Source: Prescottella agglutinans (GTDB lineage Bacteria; Actinomycetota; Actinomycetes; Mycobacteriales; Mycobacteriaceae). From it: a DNA stretch of 64,000 nucleotides. The notes beneath the pieces are model-generated. The model saw only the letters and a list, made by a program, of their open reading frames with translations. It was not told the origin of the DNA and did no database searches. The translations under genes were made by a program, and so were the position numbers. Location of the stretch: NCBI RefSeq assembly GCF_004011865.1, contig NZ_RKLP01000001.1:372001-436000 (forward strand), given 5' to 3'. The stretch's first letter is position 1. Every line of letters starts with the position of its first letter. This document shows, one piece after another, positions 49,093-59,919 of the stretch.

Positions 49093-49719
49093 ATGGATGC
49101 GAGAAGATGGACCGGCACGGTCCTCGCCGGCGCCGCGATCGTGACAGTGACCCTGGCCGCCCCGCAGGCGGACGCGGGCACACCCGTCCGGGAGGACTCG
49201 GTCGCTGCGCGCGCGGTGACGGAACTGACCACGAGCGAAGGCGCCCCGGACGCATCCGCCGTGCCGGACGACTTCGCGGCCGTCATCGGCTACCGACCGC
49301 GCATCGAAGACGGACTGCTGGTGAATCCGAACGGCGCGTGCTCGTCACCGGTGCCCCTGCCCACCGAGTTCGACACCCCCTGCAAGGCACACGATCTCGG
49401 CTACGACCTATTGCGCTACGCACACCTGACCGGCGGCGACCTGGGCGGGTGGGCACGCAGCGCGCTCGACTCCCAACTCGACCGTCGGATGCACGAGGCG
49501 TGCGAGGCCCGGGAACGGGACCGCACATCCTGTTTCGCGATGGCGAACACCGCGACGACCGCCGTGTCCGTCAACTCGATGCGGCAGGGGTACGGCGTGC
49601 CGGTCGACGAGCCCTGGATCCGGTACACCGTCGGCGCGACCCTCGCCGCGCTGGGCCTGCTGGCCGTGGCGGCGGTGGTCCGCCGGGTCGGGCGCATCCG
49701 GTGGGCGGTGCCGGCATGA
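49093..49719 (+). CDS. Secreted phospholipase A2, membrane-anchored at the C-terminus
   Basis: 208-residue exported enzyme. A signal peptide (about residues 1-28, cleavage near ADA-G) precedes the mature domain, which carries the prokaryotic PLA2 motif DTPCKAHDLGYDLLRY with the catalytic pair His100-Asp101. Cysteines 83, 97, 137 and 147 can form the two disulfides known from Streptomyces PLA2. Unusually, it ends in a transmembrane helix (about 179-197) with an Arg-rich tail, so the enzyme would be held on the outer face of the membrane. The ATG at 49093 is chosen; the stop overlaps the next gene (ATGA). Confidence 0.85.
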   Translation: MDARRWTGTVLAGAAIVTVTLAAPQADAGTPVREDSVAARAVTELTTSEGAPDASAVPDDFAAVIGYRPRIEDGLLVNPNGACSSPVPLPTEFDTPCKAHDLGYDLLRYAHLTGGDLGGWARSALDSQLDRRMHEACEARERDRTSCFAMANTATTAVSVNSMRQGYGVPVDEPWIRYTVGATLAALGLLAVAAVVRRVGRIRWAVPA

Positions 49720-51065
49720 GCGCGATCCCGAGCACCGGAGTCCGGGCGCGTCATCTCTCGTTGGCGGGTGTGCTCCCCCGAGTCGGGACGTCCGTGGCGG
49801 TCTCGGGCGGGACCGTCGTGTCGCTGGCGCCGTCACTGCTCCCCCGCTCGGCGGCCGTCCAAGGGGTGCTGACCGGAATCCTCGTCGCGGCACTGTGGGG
49901 GTCGGCGGCCCTGATCGGCCGGTTGCGGCCGCGCACCCGGCAGGGCACGACGGCGCGAGTCGTCGCGCTCGTCGCGGCAGGCGCCGCCGCCGTCTGGGCG
50001 GTGGCCTGCGCCGACCGCTGGCAGAACTCGCTCCGCGCGGCGATGGCCCTGCCCTCGGTCGGCGCGGCGCACTGGGCCCAGGTCGGTCTCTGGGCCGCGG
50101 CGGTGTGTCTCGGGTCGGCGGGGATCGTGCGTGGGCTCGCGGCGGCGGCGCGCCGACTGGGCCCCACACGGTCGACGGCCCTCGCCGTCGCCGTCGCCGC
50201 GCTCGCCTGGTTCGCCGCGGCCCCCGGTGTGACTTCGGCTGCCGCGCAGCACTTCCGGTCCACGAGTGCCGTCGTCGACCCGGACCTCACTGCGAGTGAC
50301 CATGATTCGCTCGTCCCGTGGACGACGCTGGGCGCCGAGGGACGCCGGTTCGTCGCCGGCACATCGGATCCTCGCAGCATCCGCACGTACGTGGGACTCG
50401 ACTCCGCGCCGGACGTCGACGCCCGCGCCGCCCTCGCGGTGCGGGAACTCGACCGCGCGGGCGGGTTCGCCCGGGGCCACGTGGTGGTGGCCGTCCCGAC
50501 CGGATCGGGATGGATCGACGGCGAGGCGGCGCGCGGCATCGAACGCAGGTTCGGCGGCGATGTCGCGATCGTCGGGCAGCAGTACTCGTACGCCCCCAGT
50601 TGGGTCACCTTCCTGGTCGGCCGCACCGACGCGCGGGAATCGGCCCGGGCACTGTTCGCGGCCGTGTCGGCGCGCGTCGCCACGCTGCCGCCACAGGAGC
50701 GCCCGATGGTGCACGTGTACGGGCAGAGCCTGGGCTCGGTCGGTGGCAGCGCGATCCTCGACGACGCCGCCACCGGGACCTCCGTCTGCAGCGTGCTGTG
50801 GGCCGGACCCCCGGCGGGGGCCGTGCACGTCGCCGATGCGGCGGTGCTCGCCAACAGCTCCGATCCGGTGGTGTGGTGGTCGCCCGCCCTGCTGACCGGC
50901 GCCCCCGACCTGACCCGAGCCCGGGTCGATGCACCGGTGCCGCAATGGATTCCGTTCGTGAGTTTCGTCCAGACCACCGTCGACCTCGCGTTCTCGCTGG
51001 ATGCCCCGGCCGGCCACGGCCATCGGTACGGAGCCGACCAGGGCCTGCTGATGCCCGGCTGCTGA
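49716..51065 (+). CDS. Membrane-bound alpha/beta-hydrolase (Abhydrolase_9-type)
   Basis: 449-residue protein with four N-terminal hydrophobic segments (about residues 25-45, 50-68, 82-98 and 122-145, plus one at 153-172) and a C-terminal hydrolase domain of the actinobacterial PF10081-like group. The nucleophile elbow VHVYGQSLGSVGG has Ser338; HVVVAVPTGSGWIDGEAARG and WVTFLVGRTDARES are other family segments, and the C-terminal GHGHRYGADQ could supply the His. Substrate unknown, probably a lipid ester. It overlaps the PLA2 gene by 4 bp, so the two are translationally coupled. Confidence 0.85.
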   Translation: MSAIPSTGVRARHLSLAGVLPRVGTSVAVSGGTVVSLAPSLLPRSAAVQGVLTGILVAALWGSAALIGRLRPRTRQGTTARVVALVAAGAAAVWAVACADRWQNSLRAAMALPSVGAAHWAQVGLWAAAVCLGSAGIVRGLAAAARRLGPTRSTALAVAVAALAWFAAAPGVTSAAAQHFRSTSAVVDPDLTASDHDSLVPWTTLGAEGRRFVAGTSDPRSIRTYVGLDSAPDVDARAALAVRELDRAGGFARGHVVVAVPTGSGWIDGEAARGIERRFGGDVAIVGQQYSYAPSWVTFLVGRTDARESARALFAAVSARVATLPPQERPMVHVYGQSLGSVGGSAILDDAATGTSVCSVLWAGPPAGAVHVADAAVLANSSDPVVWWSPALLTGAPDLTRARVDAPVPQWIPFVSFVQTTVDLAFSLDAPAGHGHRYGADQGLLMPGC

Positions 51066-51096
51066 GCGATACCCGGCGACGCGCGGGCGCGGCGCC

Positions 51097-51102
51097 TACC
51101 GT
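51097..51102 (+). promoter_or_regulatory. -10 element TACCGT giving a leaderless DinB-family mRNA
   Basis: TACCGT (TANNNT type) is followed by six bases and then the ATG at 51109. This puts transcription start at or next to the A of the start codon. The same spacing is seen before the crotonase gene at 10093. Confidence 0.45.
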
Positions 51103-51108
51103 GGAGCC

Positions 51109-51636
51109 ATGAGCCGAAACACGGAGACGGACGCGGCGCGCGAGGTCCTGCGGGACAACTTCGAACGCATCCGCGAACTGGTCGTCTCGGTCACCGACGG
51201 ACTGACGCCCGAGATGTCCGACTATCGCCCAGGCCCGCAGGCGAATTCGATCGCCTGGCTGATCTGGCATCTCACCCGAGTGCAGGACGATCACGTGAGC
51301 GATGCCGCCGACGTCGAGCAGGCGTGGACCTCACGCGGGTGGCAGGATCGGTTCGACTTCCCGTTCCCCACCGCGGACGTCGGGTACGGGCACAGCAGCA
51401 CCGACGTCGGCGCCGTGCACGCGGATGCGCAGTTGCTCGCCGACTACCACGGCGACGTGCACCTGGCGACCCTCGAATACATCGACGAACTCACCCCCGA
51501 CGAGTTGCAGCGCATCGTGGACCGCCGGTGGGATCCGCCGGTCACCGTATCGGTGCGCCTCGTCAGCGTGATCGGTGACTGTCTCCAGCATCTGGGGCAG
51601 GCCGCGTACGTGCGAGGGCTGTACGAGGCCCGGTGA
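51109..51636 (+). CDS. DinB/DUF664 family protein
   Basis: 175-residue four-helix-bundle protein of the DinB/YfiT superfamily, whose members include mycothiol-dependent transferases and isomerases in actinobacteria. The metal-binding His triad is suggested by IAWLIWHLTRVQDDHVSD and by the C-terminal GDCLQHLGQAAYVRGLYEAR. The N-terminus EVLRDNFERIRELVVSVTDG is typical. Whether it uses mycothiol is inference. Its 3' end overlaps the 3' end of the convergent monooxygenase gene by 74 bp. Confidence 0.85.
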   Translation: MSRNTETDAAREVLRDNFERIRELVVSVTDGLTPEMSDYRPGPQANSIAWLIWHLTRVQDDHVSDAADVEQAWTSRGWQDRFDFPFPTADVGYGHSSTDVGAVHADAQLLADYHGDVHLATLEYIDELTPDELQRIVDRRWDPPVTVSVRLVSVIGDCLQHLGQAAYVRGLYEAR

Positions 51637-53077
51637 CGCGGTAGTCGCGGCGGTCGGGTCGTCGGGTGCGCCGCCGGTACGCGGTGACGGTGCCGGGCCA
51701 GTTGGTGGTGATCCGGCCCGACGCGGTGCGGTACCAACTGCTGCACAGGCTCCAGACCGAGTCGTCGAGCCGGCGCTGGGTGCGGTCGTCGAACCGGCGC
51801 TCGACGCCGGCGTCGACCTCGACGGCACAGCCGGGTTGCTCGACGAGCCACCCGACGAGGCCGGCGATGTGTCGGGCCTGTGATTCGAGCATGTACACGA
51901 TCGATCCCGAACCGAGGTTGGTGTTGGGGCCGTACAGCATGAAGAAGTTGGGGAATCCGGCCGTGGTGATCCCGAGGTAGGCCCGGGCCCCGTCCGACCA
52001 AGCGTCACCCAGGCTCCGGCCGCCGCGGCCCCGCACGGTCATCGGGGCGAGGAAGTCCGTTGCGGCGAAACCGGTTCCGTAGACGATGACGTCGGCCGGG
52101 TGGAGGATTCCGTCGGAGGTCCGCACGCCGTCGGGTTCGATGCGGTCGATGCCGTCGACGACGAGGTCGACGTTGTCCCGGGTGAGGGCCGGGTAGTAGT
52201 CGTCGGACAGGAGCATCCGCTTGCAGCCCGGCTCGTAGTCGGGTGTCAGCGCCGCCCGCATCGCCGGATCGGCGACCTGATTCTCCAGGTGCCGCCTGGC
52301 CAGCGCACCCGCGAAACCACCGCGCTGCCTGGTGTGGAGCAGGCCGACCGTGAGTATCTCGAAGATCCCCCAGGTGATGAAGCGTTCGCCGCGCAAGGTC
52401 GCCGGCACCGACCGGAAGATCCGGTGGTGCCAGTCGTGGTAGACGCGGTCGGGCTTCGGGAGGATCCACGGCGCCGAGCGCTGGAACAGCGTCAGCCGGC
52501 CCACCTCCGGGACGATCGCCGGCACGAACTGGATCGCGCTGGCGCCGGTGCCGATCACCGCGACCCGCTTGCCCGCGAGGTCGACGTCGTGGTTCCACTC
52601 GGCGGAGTGGAAGGCCGGACCGGCGAACGTCTCCCGGCCGGTGATGTCGGGCAGCGCGGGCCGCGACAACTGCCCCACCGCGGTGACCAGGACGTCGGAC
52701 TCGATCACCTCACCGTGGGCGGTGTGCACCGACCACCGGTTGGTGTGCTCGTCGAATTCCGCCTCGGTGACCGTGACCCCGAACCGGATCAGCGCGCGCA
52801 GGTGGTGCCGGTCGGTGATGCCCCGGAGGTACGCGAGGATGTCGGGCTGTTCCGAGAACCTGCGCGACCATTCGGGATTGGGCTCGGACGAGATCGAGTA
52901 CAGCGGGGACGGCACGTCGCACGCCGCACCGGGATACGTGTTGTCGCGCCACACGCCGCCGACGTCGGCGCCCTGCTCGAGGATGGTGATGTCGGTGTGT
53001 CCGGCGCGGCGCAGTTCGAGCGCCATCGTGATCCCACCGAACCCGGCGCCGATGATCGTGATCGACGGCTGTCCCAC
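51563..53077 (-). CDS. Baeyer-Villiger-type flavin monooxygenase
   Basis: 504-residue FAD/NADPH monooxygenase. The N-terminal FAD site is SITIIGAGFGGITMALEL, followed by GGVWRDNTYPGAACDVPSPL. The Baeyer-Villiger fingerprint FxGxxxHxxxW is present at residues 151-161 (FAGPAFHSAEW), but the next residue is Asn instead of the usual Pro or Asp. The NADPH-binding GTGASA lies near 176-181. Ketone or sulfide oxidation is likely; the substrate is unknown. The C-terminal ~30 residues are Arg-rich and low-complexity where the gene overlaps the DinB gene. Confidence 0.88.
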   Translation of the reverse strand: MGQPSITIIGAGFGGITMALELRRAGHTDITILEQGADVGGVWRDNTYPGAACDVPSPLYSISSEPNPEWSRRFSEQPDILAYLRGITDRHHLRALIRFGVTVTEAEFDEHTNRWSVHTAHGEVIESDVLVTAVGQLSRPALPDITGRETFAGPAFHSAEWNHDVDLAGKRVAVIGTGASAIQFVPAIVPEVGRLTLFQRSAPWILPKPDRVYHDWHHRIFRSVPATLRGERFITWGIFEILTVGLLHTRQRGGFAGALARRHLENQVADPAMRAALTPDYEPGCKRMLLSDDYYPALTRDNVDLVVDGIDRIEPDGVRTSDGILHPADVIVYGTGFAATDFLAPMTVRGRGGRSLGDAWSDGARAYLGITTAGFPNFFMLYGPNTNLGSGSIVYMLESQARHIAGLVGWLVEQPGCAVEVDAGVERRFDDRTQRRLDDSVWSLCSSWYRTASGRITTNWPGTVTAYRRRTRRPDRRDYRVTGPRTALARTRPAPDAGDSHRSR

Positions 53078-53153
53078 CCGGTCCTCCTCGCGCGCGTTCG
53101 CTTGGTCCCCGTGTCACTTCCCGATGCCACGCAGCCTAGTCCCGCCGAACGCG

Positions 53154-53190
53154 CGACAGCCCGGATCCGATGTCCGGATCCGGGCTGTCG
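53154..53190 (-). terminator. Terminator of gatCA
   Basis: A perfect 15-bp inverted repeat (53154-53168 and 53176-53190) with a 7-nt loop begins 11 bp after the gatA stop and separates gatCA from the monooxygenase gene on the same strand. Confidence 0.85.
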
Positions 53191-53201
53191 ATACTCGCGC
53201 C

Positions 53202-54686
53202 CTAGGCGACGGGCGAGGCGATCGGTCCGCGCGCGGCCTCGTAGGCGGCGCCCACACGGTACAGGCGCTCGTCCGCCAGGGCCGGGGCCATGATCTGCAG
53301 GCCGACGGGCAGGCCGTCGTCCGCGGACACACCCGACGGCACCGACATCGCGCAGTGGCCGGCCAGGTTGGTCGGCAGTGTGCACAGGTCGGACAGGTAC
53401 ATCGCCAGCGGGTCGTTCACCTTCTCGCCCAGCTTCCACGGCGTGAACGGACTCGTCGGCGAGACCAGGACGTCGACCTTCTCGTACGCGGCGTCGAAGT
53501 CGCGCGCGATCAGCGTGCGGACCTTGAGCGCCGAGCCGTAGTAGGCGTCGTAGTAGCCCGACGAGAGCGCGTAGGTGCCGATCATGATGCGGCGCTTGAC
53601 TTCCTTACCGAAGCCGGCGGCACGGGTCGCGGCCATGACCTGCTCGGCGCTCATGTTGCCGTCGTCGACCCTCAGGCCGTAGCGCATCGCGTCGAAACGG
53701 GCGAGGTTCGAGGACACCTCACTCGGCAGGATCAGGTAGTACGCGGCGAGCGCGTGCAGGAAGTTCGGGCAGGACACCTCGACGACCTCGGCACCGAGGG
53801 CCGTGAGCTGCTCGACGGCGGCGTCGAAGGACGCGATGACGCCCGGCTGGTAGCTGTCCGAGCGCAGTTCCTTGACGACGCCGACGCGCACGCCCTTCAG
53901 GTCGCCCGACGCGCCCTGCCGGGCCGCCTCGACGACCGGGCGGACCGGCTCGTTCACCGACGTCGAGTCGCGCGGGTCGTAGCCGGCGATGACCTCGTGC
54001 AGCAGCGCCGTGTCGAGCACGGTGCGACCGCACGGGCCGCCCTGGTCGAGCGACGACGCGCACGCGACCAGACCGAAGCGCGAGACCGTGCCGTAGGTGG
54101 GCTTGGTGCCCACGGTCGCGGTGACCGCGGCGGGCTGGCGGATCGAGCCGCCGGTGTCGGTGCCGATCGCGAGCGGCGCCTCGTACGACGCGAGCGCGGC
54201 CGCGGAGCCGCCGCCCGAGCCGCCCGGAATGCGCGTGGTGTCCCACGGATTACGGGTGGGGCCGTACGCGGAGTTCTCGGTGGACGAGCCCATCGCGAAC
54301 TCGTCCATGTTGGTCTTGCCGAGGATCGGGATGCCGGCCTCGCGCAGCTTGGTGGTGAGCGTCGCGTCGTAGGGCGACACCCAGTTCTCGAGGATCTTCG
54401 ACGCGCACGTGGTCGGCATGTCGGTGGTCGTGAAGACGTCCTTGAGCGCGATCGGCACGCCCGCGAGCGCCGACACCGGCTTCTCGCCGGCAGCGATCGC
54501 GGAGTCGACCTCCTTGGCGGCGACCAGAGCTTGCTCGCCCGCGACATGTAGGAACGCGTGCAGTTCGCCGTCGACCTTCCCGATCCGGTCGAGGTGCGCC
54601 TGCGTGACCTCCACCGAGGAGACCTCGCGGGAATGGATCCTCGACGCCAGATCGGAGGCGTCGAGGCGGGTCAGATCGGTGCTCAT
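53202..54686 (-). CDS. gatA: Aspartyl/glutamyl-tRNA amidotransferase subunit A
   Basis: Amidase subunit that releases ammonia from glutamine for GatB. It has 494 residues. The Ser-cisSer-Lys triad is visible: Lys in [20 protein letters not shown], and the two serines in [16 protein letters not shown] and [16 protein letters not shown]. Start [19 protein letters not shown]. It overlaps gatC by 4 bp. In M. tuberculosis gatA directly follows pfkA; here 6 kb of other genes lie between. Confidence 0.97.
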   Translation of the reverse strand: MSTDLTRLDASDLASRIHSREVSSVEVTQAHLDRIGKVDGELHAFLHVAGEQALVAAKEVDSAIAAGEKPVSALAGVPIALKDVFTTTDMPTTCASKILENWVSPYDATLTTKLREAGIPILGKTNMDEFAMGSSTENSAYGPTRNPWDTTRIPGGSGGGSAAALASYEAPLAIGTDTGGSIRQPAAVTATVGTKPTYGTVSRFGLVACASSLDQGGPCGRTVLDTALLHEVIAGYDPRDSTSVNEPVRPVVEAARQGASGDLKGVRVGVVKELRSDSYQPGVIASFDAAVEQLTALGAEVVEVSCPNFLHALAAYYLILPSEVSSNLARFDAMRYGLRVDDGNMSAEQVMAATRAAGFGKEVKRRIMIGTYALSSGYYDAYYGSALKVRTLIARDFDAAYEKVDVLVSPTSPFTPWKLGEKVNDPLAMYLSDLCTLPTNLAGHCAMSVPSGVSADDGLPVGLQIMAPALADERLYRVGAAYEAARGPIASPVA

Positions 54687-54982
54687 TCGCCCTCTCCCAG
54701 GATCTGCGGAACGGCGAACCGATCCTCTTCGACGGCCGGGGCGCCCGACAGCGCCTGCTCCGGCGTGAGGCCCGGGACGATGACGTCCGGCCGGGTCACG
54801 TTCGAGATCGGGTTGGGGTTCGCGGTGGGCGGGACATCATCTGCCGCGACCTCCGACACCGCCTTCACGTGGCTGAGAATCGAATCCAGCTGACCGGCGA
54901 ACTCGTCGAGTTCGGCGTCGGTCAGGGCGAGCCGGGACAGCCGGGCGAGGTGGGCGACCTCGTCACGGGAGATGGCAGGCAC
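54683..54982 (-). CDS. gatC: Aspartyl/glutamyl-tRNA amidotransferase subunit C
   Basis: Small structural subunit that wraps around GatA and stabilises GatCAB. It has 99 residues. Start [20 protein letters not shown], then [20 protein letters not shown] and a Pro/Asn-rich linker ([20 protein letters not shown]) leading to the conserved [11 protein letters not shown] end. The stop overlaps the gatA start (ATGA). Confidence 0.96.
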   Translation of the reverse strand: MPAISRDEVAHLARLSRLALTDAELDEFAGQLDSILSHVKAVSEVAADDVPPTANPNPISNVTRPDVIVPGLTPEQALSGAPAVEEDRFAVPQILGEGE

Positions 54983-55169
54983 CTTCGGTGACCCCTTTCA
55001 GGTCGGAGTGAACGTTCCCGACCAGCCTAGAGCGTGCCCGGATCGGTCGTGCAGCCCGTCACCCCAGCGGGCGCAGACCGGGAGTGAAAAGATGGAGGAG
55101 GCGGGGGCCCGCACCGTGTCCCTTCTTCGGCATCGAACCCGAGGCTTCGAACGACTGGAAAGGTCACCC

Positions 55170-55820
55170 GTGTCCTACCTGCTCCGCGTCCAGCTTCCCG
55201 ACCGGCCCGGCAGCCTCGGCGCACTCGCCGTCGCGCTCGGCTCCGTGGGCGCCGACATCCTGTCGTTGGACGTCGTCGAGCGCGGCTCGGGATTCGCCGT
55301 GGACGACCTGGTGGTCGACGTCGCGGCCGGTTCGCTGCCCGACACCCTGATCACCGCGGCCGAGAAGCTGACCGACGTGCAGGTCGACTCGATCCGCCCC
55401 TATTCCGGCATCCTCGACACCCATCGCGAACTCGAACTCATCGACCACGTCGCGACGGCGCGCTCCGACCGGCTCCAGGTGTTGGTCGACAACGCGCCGC
55501 GCGTGCTGCGGGTGGGCTGGTGCACGGTGATGGACGTCGGCGCCCACGGCGCCTTCCGGGTGGTCGGCAGCCCCGGCGCACCGGAGACCCACGCCGGCGA
55601 CGCGCCGTGGATGCCGCTGAAGAAGGCCACCGTCCTCGACGGCGACGGGGACTGGGTGCCGCAGACGTGGCGCGACATGGACACCACCCTCGCCGCGGCA
55701 CCCCTCGGCACCACCGGCCGGGCCCTGCTGCTGGGCCGGCCCGGCGGCCCCGACTTCCGCCCCTCGGAGGTGGCGCGGCTCGGCTACCTCACCGGCATCC
55801 TCGCCACCGTCCTCGGGTAA
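55170..55820 (+). CDS. ACT-domain amino-acid-binding protein (Rv3013-like)
   Basis: 216-residue protein with an N-terminal ACT domain (YLLRVQLPDRPGSLGALAVA; VGADILSLDVVERGSGFAVD). The remaining part carries a second conserved region (RELELIDHVATARSDRLQVL, then APRVLRVGWCTVMDV). The GTG at 55170 is chosen, with GAAAGG upstream; the open frame extends 66 codons upstream without family resemblance. The gene is divergent from gatC, as Rv3013 is in M. tuberculosis. Ligand and role are unknown; no catalytic domain is present. Confidence 0.85.
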   Translation: MSYLLRVQLPDRPGSLGALAVALGSVGADILSLDVVERGSGFAVDDLVVDVAAGSLPDTLITAAEKLTDVQVDSIRPYSGILDTHRELELIDHVATARSDRLQVLVDNAPRVLRVGWCTVMDVGAHGAFRVVGSPGAPETHAGDAPWMPLKKATVLDGDGDWVPQTWRDMDTTLAAAPLGTTGRALLLGRPGGPDFRPSEVARLGYLTGILATVLG

Positions 55821-55843
55821 CGGCCTGACGGCCGGGAGTCTTT

Positions 55844-56332
55844 TCAGACGAGTTCGCGCACCAGCGCGGTGAGTTCCATGCCGGGCACGGGCTCCCAGTT
55901 GCGTTCCGGGGCGGGCACGAAGCCGTTGCGGTCGTAGATCCGGCGCGCGTCGACCATGTCGGACTGCGTCGAGATGATGACGGCGCGATCACCGCGGTCG
56001 TAGGCGACGTCGAGCACGTGCCGCACGAGCGCCGAGCCGACGCCCTTGCCGCGCGCGGTCTCCGAGACGGCGAGCATGCGGAATTCGAGTTCGCCCTTCT
56101 CGGCGACATCGGCGAACGGGGACGCGGGCTCGGCGATGGTCACCGAGCCGACGATCTCGCCATCGACCTCGGCCACCACGACCTCCGCGTGCTCGGCACG
56201 GGTTGCGGTGTCGCGCAGACGATCGGCGTACATGTCCGTCTCCGATACGAAGCCGCCACCGATGTAGACATCGGCGGTCAGTGCCCCGACGGTCTCGTAG
56301 TCGGCAGGTGTCGCGGGTCGGATATCGATCAT
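55844..56332 (-). CDS. GNAT-family N-acetyltransferase
   Basis: 162-residue GCN5-related acetyltransferase. The acetyl-CoA-binding motif A reads LAVSETARGKGVGSALVRHV (about residues 92-111), and the C-terminal ARRIYDRNGFVPAPERNW is typical motif B. The substrate cannot be inferred; RimI-like or small-molecule acetylation is possible. It is convergent with the ACT gene (23 bp between stops). Confidence 0.88.
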   Translation of the reverse strand: MIDIRPATPADYETVGALTADVYIGGGFVSETDMYADRLRDTATRAEHAEVVVAEVDGEIVGSVTIAEPASPFADVAEKGELEFRMLAVSETARGKGVGSALVRHVLDVAYDRGDRAVIISTQSDMVDARRIYDRNGFVPAPERNWEPVPGMELTALVRELV

Positions 56333-56674
56333 GGCGTCACTATGTCAGCCACTCCCCTCCGTCAGAAAACCGATTCAGACGCTCCGAGCGGCGGAAATGA
56401 GACACCCACCACACTCGTACCGCTCGGTTCGGGCGGACGGGATCGCCACCGCCGGCGCACCCGCGGCGTGTGCCGCGCCACAGCGGAACCGACTCCCACC
56501 AGGATCGATGGACCGCCGTCCGCGCAGCCGAGCCGCGCCCGAGCGTCCGTTCGTTCCACCCGCAGGCACCCCGCCTCCAACGACACCGCGTCGTAGAGTG
56601 GCGTTCATCACGTAGACAACATGCCCGATTCGGTGTGAATCTTCGTGTCGCGCTGCGCTTCTGCCGCTACGGGG
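56333..56674. other. 342-bp region with no convincing gene
   Basis: Bounded by the GNAT start and the ligA stop. A plus-strand frame 56343-56597 could encode about 84 residues, but its third-position GC (roughly two thirds) is well below that of the neighbours and it resembles nothing I know. Minus-strand frames here are equally weak. It may hold the GNAT promoter and the ligA 3' end; no hairpin terminator is obvious. Confidence 0.5.
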
Positions 56675-58789
<2,115 letters not shown>

Positions 58790-58887
58790 CTATCGCAGCC
58801 TGGCGACAGTTTTCGCCGTCGCGGGGCACCGCCCGAACGGGAACCGACGTACCGCTCCGGGCCCGAAAACGTGCCGTGAACTCCCGT

Positions 58888-59919
58888 TCAGGACTTCTCG
58901 TCGGGGTCGGCCCCGTCCGCGAAGGCCCGGGTCAGCTCGTTCGCCGACCGCAGCGCCGCACGGGCCCATTCGAGGCTCGCGCCGGCCAGTCCGCAACTCG
59001 GCGTGACGGTGACGCGCGACGACAGCAGTTCCCGCGAGAAGCCGAGTCGGTCGAGCAATCGGGTCGCCGGCTCGGCCAGCTCCCGCCATCCGGGCGCGCG
59101 GTCCGGCGCGGTCGTCGGCACCAGACCGAACGCCAGGTCGACGCCCGCGTCGAGCAGTTCCCCCACGCCGTCGAGATCCGACGTCCGCAGCGCGCTCACG
59201 TCGAAGCCGACCATCGCGGCGCCGCTGCCGCGCAGCAGCGCCCACGGCACGTCGGACCCGCAGCAGTGCACCAGGACCGGCGCACCGACGCGTTCGATCG
59301 CACGTTGCAGGAGGTCGAGGGCCTCGGGCTCGGGCAGCGCCCGCGGGGCCTGCAAGATCGACACCCCAGGCAGCGAACCGGCGAGCACCGCCGGCAGCGC
59401 GGGCTCGTCCAGTTGGACCACGATGGGCGACTCGAGCCGCCGGGCGGCGGCGGCGACGTGGGCCGCGATCCCCTCGGCCAGCGACTCCGTCACGTCGCGC
59501 AGCGCGCCGCGATCGGTCAGCACCCGGTGCCCGCCGAACAGTTCCACCTGCGACGCGAGAGTCAGCGGGCCGACGGCCTGCACCTTCACCGGCTGATCGG
59601 TGCCGCGGCGCCCGGCCAGCTCCCACGCCTCTTCGAGCGCGTCCAGGTCGCGGGCCAGCAGGTCCCGAGCGGTCCGTGTGGCGGCGCCGACTCGCTGCGC
59701 CAGCCGATAGCCGGTGGTGGAGGTGTCGAGCGGCATGTCGACCAGCAGCGCCGCAGCCCGGCCGATCATGTCCGCGCCGATGCCCCGGGCCGGCAACTCC
59801 GGCAGATGCGGCAACGCGGGCAGTTCACCGACGACGATCTCCGCGGCGGCCCGGGGATCGGTGCCCGGCCAGGATCCGACACCCGTCGCGACACCGACGG
59901 GGATCCGCGCGTCCGTCAC
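58888..59919 (-). CDS. MetE-like (vitamin B12-independent) methionine synthase family protein (Rv3015c-like)
   Basis: 343-residue protein homologous only to the C-terminal catalytic half of MetE. Start [20 protein letters not shown] includes the GSWP segment. The zinc-ligand pattern is kept: [15 protein letters not shown] with His and Cys, and the distal Cys in [16 protein letters not shown]. Without the N-terminal half it cannot be assumed to use methyltetrahydrofolate; archaeal short MetE proteins use other methyl donors. It overlaps mnmA by 4 bp, suggesting a link to sulfur metabolism. Confidence 0.85.
   Translation of the reverse strand: MTDARIPVGVATGVGSWPGTDPRAAAEIVVGELPALPHLPELPARGIGADMIGRAAALLVDMPLDTSTTGYRLAQRVGAATRTARDLLARDLDALEEAWELAGRRGTDQPVKVQAVGPLTLASQVELFGGHRVLTDRGALRDVTESLAEGIAAHVAAAARRLESPIVVQLDEPALPAVLAGSLPGVSILQAPRALPEPEALDLLQRAIERVGAPVLVHCCGSDVPWALLRGSGAAMVGFDVSALRTSDLDGVGELLDAGVDLAFGLVPTTAPDRAPGWRELAEPATRLLDRLGFSRELLSSRVTVTPSCGLAGASLEWARAALRSANELTRAFADGADPDEKS

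Noticed and set aside
47069-53077. Recently acquired genomic island by composition
   Set aside because: GC content and codon use look like the surrounding genes and there are no mobility genes or repeats, so only a lineage difference in gene order is claimed.
56343-56597. Possible 84-codon gene on the plus strand, divergent from the GNAT gene
   Set aside because: Third-position GC is far below that of the neighbours, no Shine-Dalgarno, and no resemblance to any family; kept only as a note.
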